This document shows, piece after piece, positions 7,085 through 15,702 of a stretch of 45,453 bases of DNA. Within the stretch, counting starts at the first letter, position 1, and each line of letters starts with the position of its first letter. The stretch lies in contig JAIDPH010000105.1 of assembly GCA_029062885.1 (NCBI GenBank), positions 1-45,453 of the forward strand. Direction: 5' to 3'. The notes beneath the pieces are model-generated. The model ran no database searches, was not told the DNA's origin, and saw only the letters and a program-made list of their open reading frames with translations. A program made the position numbers and the translations under genes. The stretch comes from Lachnospiraceae bacterium (lineage in GTDB: Bacteria > Bacillota > Clostridia > Lachnospirales > Lachnospiraceae).

Positions 7085-7148
7085 TCAACCTGCGAATTTG
7101 TGCCCTCAAGCACAAATTTGCGGTTGAAAAATCTATGATTTTTCAACC
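7085..7148 (-). promoter_or_regulatory. Competing hairpins between ppx stop and ppk start
   Basis: Along the mRNA a perfect 12-bp hairpin GGTTGAAAAATC/GATTTTTCAACC holds the ppx stop codon in its loop region. It is followed without gap by GCAAATTTGTGC/GCACAAATTCGC and then another GGTTGA three bases before the ppk ribosome site. The central TCAACC can pair either with the first GGTTGA (overlapping ppx codons) or with the second (next to the ppk site), so the two folds exclude each other. Neither hairpin has a U-tract, so simple termination is unlikely. Confidence 0.6.
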
Positions 7149-8680
7149 TTGTCATTCTTCTGACGAATAACAGGTTTCACACTGTATACTTCTTCAAAGA
7201 AATCCGCCCTTTTATAGAACAGTCCTTTTTCCAAAGTAATATCCACCGAAGTATCTATAGTGATAATAAGCTCCTCACCCTGAAGCAGGGTTTTTACGTC
7301 TTTAAACTTCTGTTTATGGCTTCTGTCAAGACCATTGGCAATTTTCAGAATCGCCGTAAGCTTCGCAATCTTTAAATATGCTTCCTTATCCAATTCTATA
7401 TCCTGACCGATTACGCCATAGTAATTAAAATCCATGTGATTGTATTTTACAACATTCGCTACAATTTCTCTCTCCATATGGGAGAGTCCTATAATCTCGG
7501 TTGACATAATAATATTATAGGAGCATTCACCCAGATTTACGAGACTGATGTATTTTCCGCAATCATGCAGAATTGTAGCAATCTGTAGTAAAAGCCGCTC
7601 TCTTTTTCCAAGACCATGCACCTTTTTCATACTGTCATAAATCGTAAGAGCAATCTTCTCCAGAGTCTCGCCTCTGCGTTTGCTTCCCATATACCGCCTG
7701 CTGATATTCTTCGCGCAGGCAATGATATCCTGTTCAAAATTATGTTCAGCTTTTATTATTTTGTTTTTTTCTCCATACTCATATGCAATACCGTCGCATA
7801 ATGTCACCCCCGGTACCCATATCAGTTTAGCGCCCATAACTTTTGAAACGCGGTTAAGAAGTACACCGGAAATATACAAAAGCGGGATACTCTCTTCCGG
7901 CATATCCAGTATTCTTGCCGCTTCTACGGTTGACCTTGCTCCTACCTTTTCTACAAAGAGATCCATTTCTGAAGCTTCGATATAGTCATCCGCCATCTTT
8001 ACGATTTTATGTTCTACAACTGCTGAGATATAGTCATCTACAACGATAATATTTTCAATCTCACGATCCTTAAGGTAAAGCTTCTTAAAAACAGAAAGCT
8101 GGGAACTGATAAATTCATCAATAATATTTTCATACTGACTGGGTTTCAGATTCAGGCGGCTCATCCTGTCCTGCAGACGCAGTACTCCCAGTTTAAGATT
8201 CTGCGTCGTAACCAAAGAATCTTTTACAAAAAGTGATATTTGAATACTGCCGCCGCCTATATCCAGAATCGCAGTTTCTTTTTCTATTACCTTATTAAAT
8301 GCCTTTCCTTTGGACGCAATTGATTTATAATCTAAAAATCTTTGTTCGGAGTTACTTAAGACTTCTATTCTGATACCTGTACGCTGCTCGATTTGATCCA
8401 ACACGATTATCGCATTATCCATCTCGCGAAACGCGCTGGTTCCATATGCCCTATAAGCCTCAACTTTGTAGCCTTCCATAATTTTTTTATATTCTCTTAG
8501 CACCCTGCAAAGCTCGTCAACCCTGTTATAACTGATTTTTCCTGTCGCATAGGTATCTGTTCCCAAATCAATGCGGTGCCTGATGCAGTCAATCTCTTTC
8601 AGTCCGCTCTGTTTGGAAATCTCAAAGATTTTCATCGCCAGCTCATACGAGCCCACATCAATTGCCGCAAACGTTTTCAT
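7133..8680 (-). CDS. ppx: Ppx/GppA exopolyphosphatase with C-terminal HD domain
   Basis: This 515-aa protein hydrolyses polyphosphate or pppGpp according to family knowledge. The N-terminal actin-like fold shows FAAIDVGSYE (residues 4-13), RAYGTSAFREM (77-87), SNSEQRF with the likely catalytic Glu near 112, and the phosphate-binding DIGGGSIQ (140-147). The C-terminal half has an HD-type motif LHDCGKYIS (371-379) and a later KYNHMDF. The length agrees with the long Ppx2-like form with HD domain. It lies between the DUF815 ATPase and ppk, so synthesis and breakdown of polyphosphate are in one transcript. Confidence 0.9.
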   Translation of the reverse strand: MKTFAAIDVGSYELAMKIFEISKQSGLKEIDCIRHRIDLGTDTYATGKISYNRVDELCRVLREYKKIMEGYKVEAYRAYGTSAFREMDNAIIVLDQIEQRTGIRIEVLSNSEQRFLDYKSIASKGKAFNKVIEKETAILDIGGGSIQISLFVKDSLVTTQNLKLGVLRLQDRMSRLNLKPSQYENIIDEFISSQLSVFKKLYLKDREIENIIVVDDYISAVVEHKIVKMADDYIEASEMDLFVEKVGARSTVEAARILDMPEESIPLLYISGVLLNRVSKVMGAKLIWVPGVTLCDGIAYEYGEKNKIIKAEHNFEQDIIACAKNISRRYMGSKRRGETLEKIALTIYDSMKKVHGLGKRERLLLQIATILHDCGKYISLVNLGECSYNIIMSTEIIGLSHMEREIVANVVKYNHMDFNYYGVIGQDIELDKEAYLKIAKLTAILKIANGLDRSHKQKFKDVKTLLQGEELIITIDTSVDITLEKGLFYKRADFFEEVYSVKPVIRQKNDKVEKS

Positions 8681-8736
8681 ACGAAAATCCTATCTCCCTT
8701 CTTTAGCTTGAATGACCCGGACACATATTCCGACCT

Positions 8737-10026
8737 TCAGCCTTGTCCCAACAGATAATCTATGAACTGCTGCGCTGTCCTTCCGGAAAGTCCGCCATGT
8801 GCAAGCTCCCATTTGTTTGCCTGTGCAAGCAGTTCCTCTTCTTCCATCACAACGCCATAACGCACCGCTAATGTCTTTACAATCTGCTCGAACTGTTTTT
8901 TATCCGGAGAGGTAAAGAAAATTGTCACTCCGAAACGGGAAGCAAGCGAAAGCTTCTCCTGCACCGTATCGCTTGCATGCAGCTCGTCACGCCTGTCTTC
9001 TTTGTCGCTAAAATTCTCACGCACCAGATGCCTTCTATTAGAAGTCGCATAGATAAGTACATTTTCCGGTTTCTTTTCCAGACCGCCCTCTATAACTGCC
9101 TTTAAATATTTATATTCTGTTTCAAAATTCTCGAAGCTCAAGTCATCCATATAGATAATGAACTTATAATTCCGATTTTTAATCTGTGCTATAACATCAT
9201 TCAAATCATTGAACTGATGTTTATATATCTCGATTATACGCAGCCCCCTGTCATAATATTCATTGGCAATAGCTTTAATACTTGATGATTTTCCCGTTCC
9301 CGCATCGCCAAACAACAGGCAGTTATTAGCCTTTCTTCCGCTCACAAAAGCTTCCGTATTATCAATCAGTTTCTTCTTAGGTATCTCATAACCCACCAAA
9401 TCATCCAGCCGTACATGAGCTATATTCAAAATAGGCTCTATCACCGCGCCATCTTCCCCGTGCCTTACACGGAATGCCTTATGCAATCCAAGCTTGCCCA
9501 CGCCATAATCCTTATAAAATAAAGTCAGCGTATCTTTCATGGCTTCCGCAGTATCGTCATTATTAAATTTCTCAGCCAGATGACATATCCTGTCCCTTAT
9601 TCTGGTATTATACACCTTGCTTTCCTGAAAGCTGGCAGTATAAGAAAGCAGCATATTAAATTCCGGCGCAGACATCACCTGCATTATATCCGTAAAGTCA
9701 TAGTCATATAATTCCTTGAAAATCTTTATATCATGTAACGCGAGCTGATTGATTGTTCCTGTCACATTCCCTCTGATCTCACATGCCATACTGTAGCCGT
9801 TCTCATTATTAACAAGAAGGTTGGCAAGAAACACATGCCATATATTGCCATAAAAACCATGAGATGCCGCAAACTCCATCAGCTTGTGCATGCAATCATA
9901 AAAGAGCTCCCTGTCAGGTTTCTCCCTATAGTGTGCCATCAGCCCCACCATATCCTTAAGCAATTCACCATGCTCTAAATCTCTGTATAAAAGTAATTCT
10001 TCAACTCTCATCGCTAATTCAATCAC
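8737..10026 (-). CDS. AAA+ ATPase of the DUF815 family
   Basis: The 429-aa protein has an N-terminal helical part (about 1-195) and a C-terminal AAA+ module: Walker A GDAGTGKSSS near residue 240, Walker B FIIYMDDL near 287, sensor-1-like YATSNRRHL and a helical lid rich in Arg. The segment preceding Walker A (DDLVGYEIPKKKL) is typical of DUF815. The molecular role of the family is not established. A GTG start is used because AGGGA lies just upstream; the next ATG is too far from it. The gene sits 43 bases after pheA and 56 before ppx on the same strand. Confidence 0.85.
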   Translation of the reverse strand: MIELAMRVEELLLYRDLEHGELLKDMVGLMAHYREKPDRELFYDCMHKLMEFAASHGFYGNIWHVFLANLLVNNENGYSMACEIRGNVTGTINQLALHDIKIFKELYDYDFTDIMQVMSAPEFNMLLSYTASFQESKVYNTRIRDRICHLAEKFNNDDTAEAMKDTLTLFYKDYGVGKLGLHKAFRVRHGEDGAVIEPILNIAHVRLDDLVGYEIPKKKLIDNTEAFVSGRKANNCLLFGDAGTGKSSSIKAIANEYYDRGLRIIEIYKHQFNDLNDVIAQIKNRNYKFIIYMDDLSFENFETEYKYLKAVIEGGLEKKPENVLIYATSNRRHLVRENFSDKEDRRDELHASDTVQEKLSLASRFGVTIFFTSPDKKQFEQIVKTLAVRYGVVMEEEELLAQANKWELAHGGLSGRTAQQFIDYLLGQG

Positions 10027-10069
10027 TATTCCCTTCAGTCTGTATATTGTTCCATGATATTGAAAATCT

Positions 10070-11197
10070 TTAGTAATTTCCCAGTATCTTCATACTCTTT
10101 GCATCGTCACGAATCCCGCGCAGAGCATTTTTTACCGCACTGTCAGCCAGATTCCCTTCAAAATCAATAAAGAATCGATATTCCCAATTCCGCTCCTCTA
10201 AAGGTCTGCTTTCTATATGCGTCATGTTCAGATTATTATATATAAAATGCGAGAGAATATGATACAATGCACCGCTTACATGGGGTAGTTCAAAACAAAT
10301 ACTGACTTTCCGCGCATCCTTTAAAAATACTTTCTGGTTAGTCACTACTATAAACCGTGTGGAATTGCTCTGAGAATGGTTTACTCCCTTCTCAAGAATC
10401 TCAAGTCCATAGCTCTTGGCTGCCTGCTCGCTCGCAATAGCGGCCTGACTCATATCTCCGTCTTCCATGACCTTCCTTGCCGCAAAGGCATTATTCTGCA
10501 TACTTATCTGCTGCCATGAAGGATGTGCATTCAAATAATATGAACTCTGCATCAATGATTGCGGGTGTGAGTAGACCGTACGAATCTTCTCCTTGTCAGT
10601 TCCCGGCACCCCCATCAGGCAATGCTCAATCTTTATTATCTGCTCTCCTACAATATAATTCTCAAACTCTACCAGCATATCATATATTTCATTGACAATT
10701 CCGGCTGTGGAATTTTCAATCGGAAGTACTGCAAAATCAGCGCTTCCTTCTTCAATTGCACTCATGGCAGCCCTGAAGGTGTCCACATGAAAGCAGTTAA
10801 CATCCTCTCCGAAAAATGCTTTCATTGCCATCTGTGAATATGCGCCTTCCGCACCCTGAAAGACCACCCTAGCATTTTCTTTATCCAGTGCATCCACTGA
10901 GATGAACGGAAGTTTTCCCAGAACACCTTTATCCGTAAGCTTCTTATATTGCAGCTTCCGGCTCATAGACATAATCTGCTCAAACAGTTCCTGAATCCCC
11001 TTAGCGTTAAATTCATTATGCGTGAGCCTCTGAACTTTTTGCAGTTTCTGAATTTCCCTCTCCTTGTCAAAAACGTTTTTGCCGTTCTCTATCTTATAAT
11101 CCGCGACTTGTGAAGATATATCCATACGCTTCTCATACAGCTTCACAATCTGCTCGTCAATCTCATCAATTTGAATTCTCAATTCCCCTAAATCCAT
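10070..11197 (-). CDS. pheA: Bifunctional chorismate mutase / prephenate dehydratase
   Basis: This enzyme makes phenylpyruvate for phenylalanine synthesis. Residues 1-90 are an AroH/TyrA-type chorismate mutase helix bundle (LRIQIDEIDEQIVKLYEKRM). Then comes prephenate dehydratase with FQGAEGAYSQMA, LPIENSTAGIV and SNSTRFIVV, and a C-terminal ACT domain with the ESRP phenylalanine-binding motif. The ATG at 11197 matches the usual N-terminus; an upstream in-frame GTG at 11236 with AAAGGA 8 bases before it is a real alternative (388 aa). Feedback by phenylalanine through ACT is expected. It heads the group that continues into DUF815, ppx, ppk and maf. Confidence 0.93.
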   Translation of the reverse strand: MDLGELRIQIDEIDEQIVKLYEKRMDISSQVADYKIENGKNVFDKEREIQKLQKVQRLTHNEFNAKGIQELFEQIMSMSRKLQYKKLTDKGVLGKLPFISVDALDKENARVVFQGAEGAYSQMAMKAFFGEDVNCFHVDTFRAAMSAIEEGSADFAVLPIENSTAGIVNEIYDMLVEFENYIVGEQIIKIEHCLMGVPGTDKEKIRTVYSHPQSLMQSSYYLNAHPSWQQISMQNNAFAARKVMEDGDMSQAAIASEQAAKSYGLEILEKGVNHSQSNSTRFIVVTNQKVFLKDARKVSICFELPHVSGALYHILSHFIYNNLNMTHIESRPLEERNWEYRFFIDFEGNLADSAVKNALRGIRDDAKSMKILGNY

Positions 11198-11258
11198 AAG
11201 GCAGTATCCTATCCTCCGTATTCTCTGTTTATCCACCAGATATTTCCTTTTTATTTAT

Positions 11259-11285
11259 ATTATAACAAAACACACTTGATAGCAA
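11259..11285 (-). promoter_or_regulatory. Promoter of the pheA operon (extended -10)
   Basis: On the minus strand TATAAT (11264-11259) is preceded by TGT, giving an extended -10, with a weak TTGCTA -35 only 15 bases away. Its -35 overlaps the -35 of the divergent promoter at 11276-11304, so the two promoters likely compete for RNA polymerase. Confidence 0.5.
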
Positions 11286-11304
11286 GCGGGTTTAAGATTA
11301 TACT
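11276..11304 (+). promoter_or_regulatory. Promoter of the DUF5050-like gene
   Basis: TTGATA (11276-11281) and TATACT (11299-11304) are separated by 17 bases. The predicted start lies about 40 bases before the ATG at 11350. It faces away from the pheA promoter and shares sequence with it. Confidence 0.6.
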
Positions 11305-11349
11305 ATATTTACAGAATAAACTACTATGAATTTATAAGGAGACTTTCAT

Positions 11350-12387
11350 ATGTCATCTTCAAAGAAGAGTTTAATAGCTATCGGCACAGTGTTTGCCATC
11401 TTATTAGTTTTTATGGTTTTATCTTTTTTTGTCGGAAAAATCCCAATGAACAGTTTGGATACTGTAGGAAATACCGCAGGCAATCTGAACAACGGCGGAC
11501 TTTTCTGCGAATCTGACGGCATAGTATATTTTGCAAATGCCTATGACAACTATTCACTCTATTCGATGAATCCCGATGAGACTGAGATTAAAAAGCTTGG
11601 AGTCAATCAGGTTTCATCTATCAATGCCGGAGGCGATTATCTTTATTATTACATGCAGAGCGGCACTTCCGGCGGCAAAGGTCTCGGTTATATGGGACGT
11701 ACAGCGGGTATATATCGCAGTAATAAGGAAGGAAAACATGTACAATGTCTGGAAAGAACATATTCCGATATAGTGCAGTTATGCGGCAGTTATCTTTACT
11801 ATCAGGCCTACAACAACAAGAACGGAATCCGACTCAACAAAATAAAAATTGATAAATCGGAAAAGACTACGATTGCCGACTATTCCATCAACCCGGCTTC
11901 ATATGCAGACGGTATAATTTATTTTCACGGTACGCAGGAAAATCATGACCTCTATACATTAAATACTTCCAACGACAGCATATCTTCCATATGGCAGGCC
12001 AACGTCTGGAATCCGGTCTATCTTGACGGTTATATATATTACATGGACCTTTCAAATAATTACGGCTTGAGTCGATATTCAATTTATAATAATACCGTCG
12101 AAATATTGACAAATGACCGCGTGGATTATTTCAATGTATATGATTATTACATATACTATCAGACAAGCGGCGAAAATGCGCCGGCGCTTAAAAGAATGTA
12201 TAATGACGGCAGTTATCTGGAAACTGTTGCCGAAGGCGTATACGAAAATATAAATATTACATCAGATTATGTATATTTCAACAAATATAACGAGCCTGTT
12301 CCTGTGTATAAAACCAGCACATTCGGCGGCATATATGTTACCACCTTTGACGCCGCGATGGAAGCGGCTCTTGAAAACACAAAATAA
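11350..12387 (+). CDS. Membrane-anchored DUF5050-like beta-repeat protein
   Basis: The 345-aa protein starts with a short basic tail and one hydrophobic helix (about residues 8-28, IAIGTVFAILLVFMVLSFFV), best read as a signal anchor. The outside part is made of repeats rich in tyrosine: units such as DGIVYFANAYDNYSLYSM, DGYIYYMDLSNNYGLSRYS and DYYIYYQTSG. This is the pattern of DUF5050 beta-propeller-like proteins in Clostridia, of unknown function, possibly cell-surface sensing or binding. AAGGAG lies 8-9 bases before the ATG. It stands alone, divergent from pheA and convergent with the GGDEF gene. Confidence 0.75.
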   Translation: MSSSKKSLIAIGTVFAILLVFMVLSFFVGKIPMNSLDTVGNTAGNLNNGGLFCESDGIVYFANAYDNYSLYSMNPDETEIKKLGVNQVSSINAGGDYLYYYMQSGTSGGKGLGYMGRTAGIYRSNKEGKHVQCLERTYSDIVQLCGSYLYYQAYNNKNGIRLNKIKIDKSEKTTIADYSINPASYADGIIYFHGTQENHDLYTLNTSNDSISSIWQANVWNPVYLDGYIYYMDLSNNYGLSRYSIYNNTVEILTNDRVDYFNVYDYYIYYQTSGENAPALKRMYNDGSYLETVAEGVYENINITSDYVYFNKYNEPVPVYKTSTFGGIYVTTFDAAMEAALENTK

Positions 12388-12442
12388 TAGCATATTTTAC
12401 TATATCATATCCATAGAAGCGATAAAAGTATATCATTCCGAT

Positions 12443-12489
12443 AAGAATTACGAAGTAATTCTTGTAGCTCAGGCTGCAGAGCCTGAGCT
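12443..12489. other. Two adjacent perfect hairpins between convergent genes
   Basis: AAGAATTAC-GAA-GTAATTCTT (12443-12463) is followed at once by AGCTCAGGCT-GCAG-AGCCTGAGCT (12466-12489). They lie between the ends of the DUF5050-like and GGDEF genes. Neither has a clear T-run, so they are not textbook terminators on either strand, though they may protect 3' ends. Confidence 0.6.
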
Positions 12490-12491
12490 TA

Positions 12492-14801
12492 TTACTCACG
12501 TATTTTTACTACTTCTTTCTTTCTGAGTTGTTTTACTTCATACAGTTTTTCATCGGCCTGCGTAAGCGCATCTGCTAATGATAAGGTATCATCTGCCTTT
12601 AACAGATAAGCGCCCGCCGAAACGGTTACGTTATATTCCTTATCGCTGCTTAGGTTAAATTTATCAAACCTGTCATAAATCGACTGCAGCATAAGCTTAC
12701 CGTCATAATCATCCTCATTGTCATATTCAATAAGGCAGGCAAATTCATCACCGCCTATTCTTCCGGCAACCCCAATTCCTTCCACCGTCTCAACAAGGAT
12801 ATCGCTAATCAGCTTCAATGAAAAATCACCATCCTCATGACCATATCTGTCATTGATGATTTTCAGATTATTCATATCCACATACACGGCTAAAACTGAA
12901 GAGCCACATAACTTGTTTCTGTCTATCAGTTTCTGGGCCGCATCATAGAAGCCTCTCCTATTCAGGATACCTGTCAATCCATCTGATTTTGACAACGTAT
13001 CAAGGGCGATGTTATTCGCGTGAAGGGTTGCAAGACTTTCTTCTAACTGCTGCTGAATCTCCTCATTAGTTCGCAACAGCGCGATGACCTTAGCTGCAGA
13101 GCCCATCTGATATATAAGAAATTCACCATTTACAAATAAGCTGCTTGTCAAATCACATAATATCAAGCCATAAAGCATCTCGTTTGAAAACAGCGGCATC
13201 AGGACAAAATTGTATTTGTCTTCATCACGCATAAAACGGTTATGAAAGATATCGCTTATAGACAGCTTTTGCTCAATCGCCGGTACTGCATATGCCTTTC
13301 CGTCACTCAAGTACGATTTCAAATATAGCGTCTTAGGCACTGAAAAAGTCTCTTTATACAAATGCATTATTGGTTTCTCAAATGTATATATATAGGCGTT
13401 CCGAATATTAACCCAATCCAGATTACCAAGCAAAAATGCATAGCTTTGGTCGCTTCCTTTTTCGAACTGAAGCATGTCGCGAATACAAAGCTTCATGAAA
13501 TAATTGGTCTTGCCCTCCGTTTCTCTTACTATACCGGCCTGACGATTCATAGCCAGAATTATTTTCCGGTAAATAATCAAAAAGAACGCGTGTAATTCCA
13601 TTCTCCCACTGTCCTGCTTCTGTTTCTTTTTCAGTCTCCGGAACATTACTTCTAAGAATGCCAGCAGATTATCCACATCCGCATATTTCACAGCATCCGT
13701 CTCAAGGAATTCGTCTACTAAATGATTCAATGTAGAGTAATTTTCCAATTCAATAGTTTCTATCTCAGATAATTCCAATAATTTTCCAAAAAACGCCATA
13801 AAGGAAGCTTTTAGTTCTTCCATTTTTTCATTATTGTCGTCGTACCTGTTACCATAGAAAATTTCATAAAATGCATTATCTATATTAATGGTCTTATGTC
13901 CGTTACTTCCTTCCTCGTCAACATGTACAAAGGAGTTACGCCTGATAAACTTAGTCGGTATAAGACGGCTATGCACTTCTTCTCCTTTCAGCATCTGCAT
14001 CAACAATTTGAAAGCTTCCGCTCCCACCTCAGTCATATCCGCACGCACTGAAGATAGCGGAGGGTCTGCCAGCATTGCCTCCGGAGAATCATCATATCCG
14101 AAAACAGAAATATCCCGTCCCGGCTGAAGATTTCTCTTTTTCAACTCCTCATAAAGACCAATCGCTGTCACATCATTGACACAGAATATTGCTTCAAGTC
14201 CCGGATTGTCGTCTAAAAGCTTTGCTGCCTTAGCCTGAGAGTTTTTGGACAGATTTCCTTCCACGAACATCTCATCACGAAACTGAATACCATGTTTTTC
14301 CAGATTTTCTATAAAGGCCTTCTTTCGCTCATCAGCATCCGTATTACCCTTGGTGCCGCCTATCATTCCGAATTTGGTACAGCCTGCCTTCTCAATCAAA
14401 TAGCTCATGGCTTCCGTAATACCCGGCGGGTTATCGAAATTTACGCCGACATATCCATCTATTTGAGAAGCTGCAAGCACACAGGGTATTTTGGAGTACT
14501 TCTTCATCAGTTTCATAACCCTGTCTCTGGTGGTAAGGCATCCGACAAAGTCCGCCGCTACAATCAACCCATCAACATTTTCAGGCTTTGCATAATAAAA
14601 GAGCGTATTATATTGATATTCATAAAGTATTTCTCTGTTATCTGACAAATCCCTGTCTAAGTATTTTCCAGGTATTACGACCAGATTAACATCCTCAGAT
14701 TCTGCCGCACGTCTTGCCCCCAGATATACTGCCTTATTAGCATCATCCGTTATACCGCTGACAACAATTCCTATTGTAATTTTTCTTTGTTTTTCCTTCA
14801 T
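12492..14801 (-). CDS. LacI-type ligand-binding domain / diguanylate cyclase fusion
   Basis: A 769-aa cytoplasmic protein. Residues about 8-290 form a LacI/RbsB-type sugar-binding domain (GARRAAESEDVNLVV, VDGLIVAADF, FCVNDVTAIGLYEELKKR, ISVFGYDDSP) but the DNA-binding helix-turn-helix is missing. A helical and GAF-like middle (about 300-590) and a coiled coil lead to a GGDEF domain with SDGLTGILNRRGF, VDMNNLKIINDRYGH and RIGGDEF (about 682-688). The GGDEF motif is intact, so c-di-GMP synthesis is likely. The RxxD inhibitory site is absent at the expected place. No membrane segment or signal peptide is seen, so it should sense a ligand inside the cell. ATG is taken as start; a TTG one codon earlier is the track's choice. 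Confidence 0.85.
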   Translation of the reverse strand: MKEKQRKITIGIVVSGITDDANKAVYLGARRAAESEDVNLVVIPGKYLDRDLSDNREILYEYQYNTLFYYAKPENVDGLIVAADFVGCLTTRDRVMKLMKKYSKIPCVLAASQIDGYVGVNFDNPPGITEAMSYLIEKAGCTKFGMIGGTKGNTDADERKKAFIENLEKHGIQFRDEMFVEGNLSKNSQAKAAKLLDDNPGLEAIFCVNDVTAIGLYEELKKRNLQPGRDISVFGYDDSPEAMLADPPLSSVRADMTEVGAEAFKLLMQMLKGEEVHSRLIPTKFIRRNSFVHVDEEGSNGHKTINIDNAFYEIFYGNRYDDNNEKMEELKASFMAFFGKLLELSEIETIELENYSTLNHLVDEFLETDAVKYADVDNLLAFLEVMFRRLKKKQKQDSGRMELHAFFLIIYRKIILAMNRQAGIVRETEGKTNYFMKLCIRDMLQFEKGSDQSYAFLLGNLDWVNIRNAYIYTFEKPIMHLYKETFSVPKTLYLKSYLSDGKAYAVPAIEQKLSISDIFHNRFMRDEDKYNFVLMPLFSNEMLYGLILCDLTSSLFVNGEFLIYQMGSAAKVIALLRTNEEIQQQLEESLATLHANNIALDTLSKSDGLTGILNRRGFYDAAQKLIDRNKLCGSSVLAVYVDMNNLKIINDRYGHEDGDFSLKLISDILVETVEGIGVAGRIGGDEFACLIEYDNEDDYDGKLMLQSIYDRFDKFNLSSDKEYNVTVSAGAYLLKADDTLSLADALTQADEKLYEVKQLRKKEVVKIRE

Positions 14802-14825
14802 CAAGTTACCACTTCCCTCTTACAT

Positions 14826-14854
14826 ATTATAGAAAGTATGTAATTACTAATCAA
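14826..14854 (-). promoter_or_regulatory. Promoter of the LacI-GGDEF gene
   Basis: TTGATT (14854-14849) and TATAAT (14831-14826) are spaced by 17 bases on the minus strand. The promoter overlaps the folB/K stop codon, so the GGDEF gene can be transcribed separately from the folate operon. Confidence 0.6.
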
Positions 14855-15686
14855 TTATATGCTTTTCTCCGGATATTTGCAATTCTTCATAAAGCTGCTG
14901 TACTGTTTTACCAAGGAGCGGATGCACCACATACGGTACAAGCTGAGATAGAGGTTTAAGTACGAAATCCCTGTTTTGCATATCCACATGCGGAATCATC
15001 AAATCATCCGTATGCATTATCAAATCATCATAAAATATAATATCTAAGTCCAGAGTCCGGGGTCCCCAGTGAATATCCCTCTTTCTTCCCGCCGCCTGCT
15101 CTATCTCATGAAGCTTCTTTAGAAGTTCCTCCGGCGTATACAATGTTTTCACCATGACTGCGCCGTTTAGAAACTCTTCCTGCTCAACGCCTCCATAAGC
15201 TGTGGAACGTACAATGTCTGATTCTTTAATCAACCTGCATTTTCCATCCTGCGCAATAGCAGCTATAGCATCATCAATATTTTTTTGTTTATCGCCAATA
15301 TTGGAACCGACAGCCAGACATGCCATATGCCAGACACGGGTAATTTTAACTGATACAGATTGAAACTCGAATCCGATAGGCGCTTCCGGTTTACGGATTT
15401 CCAAAGTAATGCCTTCAACTAAAGGAAACTCCATTAATACCGCTTCTGCTGTTTTCTCAGCCACAGTCTCAATCAAGTTATACACATTTTTATAAATCAG
15501 TTTATGAATAAGCTGACACACTTTCCCATAGTCGGTAGTAAGTTCCAGATTATCATCCTTGCCGGCTTTTGCGGTATCTGTGTACAAAACCGCATTTACA
15601 TAGAAGTTCTGTCCATTCTCATTCTCTTCCCGGTATACGCCATGATGTGCATAAACCTGCAGATTCTCAATAATAATTTCATCCAT
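14847..15686 (-). CDS. folBK: Fused dihydroneopterin aldolase / HPPK
   Basis: A 279-aa fusion of two consecutive folate enzymes. Residues 1-115 are dihydroneopterin aldolase (IIIENLQVYAHHGVYREE, then NLIETVAEKTAEAVL). Residues about 120-275 are 6-hydroxymethyl-7,8-dihydropterin pyrophosphokinase (CLAVGSNIGDKQKNI, EEFLNGAVMV, WGPRTLDLDIIFYDD, IPHVDMQNRDFVLKPL). AGGGA lies before the ATG. It is the last gene of the folC-folE-folP-folBK group, 16 bases after folP. FolB-FolK fusions are known in Firmicutes. Confidence 0.93.
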   Translation of the reverse strand: MDEIIIENLQVYAHHGVYREENENGQNFYVNAVLYTDTAKAGKDDNLELTTDYGKVCQLIHKLIYKNVYNLIETVAEKTAEAVLMEFPLVEGITLEIRKPEAPIGFEFQSVSVKITRVWHMACLAVGSNIGDKQKNIDDAIAAIAQDGKCRLIKESDIVRSTAYGGVEQEEFLNGAVMVKTLYTPEELLKKLHEIEQAAGRKRDIHWGPRTLDLDIIFYDDLIMHTDDLMIPHVDMQNRDFVLKPLSQLVPYVVHPLLGKTVQQLYEELQISGEKHIID

Positions 15687-15702
15687 ACTTTATTTCCCTG
15701 CT

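Noticed and set aside
10070-11304. T-box or phenylalanine leader peptide before pheA
   Set aside because: The leader from the predicted start is only about 15-55 nt and shows neither a T-box core nor a Phe-rich short frame.
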